From: Candidatus Colwellbacteria bacterium RIFCSPLOWO2_01_FULL_48_10
Lineage (GTDB): Bacteria; Patescibacteriota; Minisyncoccia; UBA6257; Colwellbacteraceae
Length of the DNA stretch: 13,651 nucleotides
Reading direction: 5' to 3'
Assembly: GCA_001817755.1 (NCBI GenBank)
Contig: MHIY01000012.1
Location: forward strand, 37,989-51,639
Position numbers and translations under genes: made by a program. Under the pieces are notes generated by a model. That model was not told the DNA's origin, did no database searches, and saw nothing but the letters and a program-made list of their open reading frames with translations. Positions 13,626-13,651 of this stretch are shown piece after piece (positions within the stretch are counted from its first letter, which is position 1; every line of letters begins with the position of its first letter).

Positions 13626-13639
13626 GAATGGCGGCATTC
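13626..13639. repeat. Short dyad near the window edge
   Basis: GAATG (13626-13630) and CATTC (13635-13639) flank GCGG. Together with the rest of 13599-13651 it shows no plausible gene; the following gene, if any, lies beyond the window. Confidence 0.3.
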
Positions 13640-13651
13640 GGAATAGCCTCC

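Overview
This 13.65 kb window looks like a chromosomal segment of an uncultured bacterium of the Candidate Phyla Radiation, most likely Paceibacteria (Parcubacteria). That is an inference from compact, overlapping genes, mostly weak Shine-Dalgarno sites, a membrane-anchored Mur ligase followed by a DegT-type aminotransferase and a FemAB protein, and an amidase with a C-terminal peptidoglycan-binding domain. TGA is used as a stop (for example at 11990-11992), so the recoded CPR genetic code is not in use. No mobile-element genes, rRNA, tRNA or CRISPR arrays are visible.

Layout. (1) 2-2652: class I ribonucleotide reductase, with the C-terminal two thirds of the large subunit (cut by the window edge) and a complete small subunit. 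The small subunit aligns without gaps, as I remember that sequence, to the chlamydial R2 through all key residues, but it carries the radical tyrosine. (2) 2653-3053: about 400 bases without a gene, packed with GC-rich inverted repeats. Its 2919-3038 core could fold as a closing stem around four hairpins. (3) 3088-4694: two divergently transcribed membrane genes. The minus-strand gene encodes a two-helix small protein with a full set of expression signals. The plus-strand gene encodes a protein with a textbook voltage-sensor domain (seven S4 arginines at every third residue) joined to a DUF4239/bestrophin-like membrane domain. This is the most striking item in the window. (4) 4701-5876, minus strand: an exported N-acetylmuramoyl-L-alanine amidase. 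(5) 5877-6287: divergent intergenic region with two unrelated perfect palindromes of 46 and 40 bp. (6) 6288-10908: a tight four-gene operon (alpha/beta hydrolase, membrane Mur ligase-like protein, DegT/DnrJ/EryC1 aminotransferase, FemAB-type aminoacyl transferase) that probably makes or modifies a cell-wall or cell-surface peptide or aminosugar. (7) 10970-11260, minus strand: a small unknown protein with a Cys/His cluster, with its own promoter, RBS and terminator. (8) 11444-13504: an ECF sigma factor, an overlapping single-pass membrane protein likely to be its anti-sigma factor, and an exported helical protein. (9) 13505-13651: a structured non-coding tail.

Taken together, the window joins deoxynucleotide synthesis to a block of envelope genes: cell-wall cutting, cell-wall or surface polymer building, a putative voltage-responsive membrane protein, and an ECF regulatory unit that could sense the envelope. 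The two small minus-strand genes stand out from the large genes because each has a recognisable promoter, Shine-Dalgarno sequence and intrinsic terminator. All functional calls rest on motifs read by eye; no database search was run.
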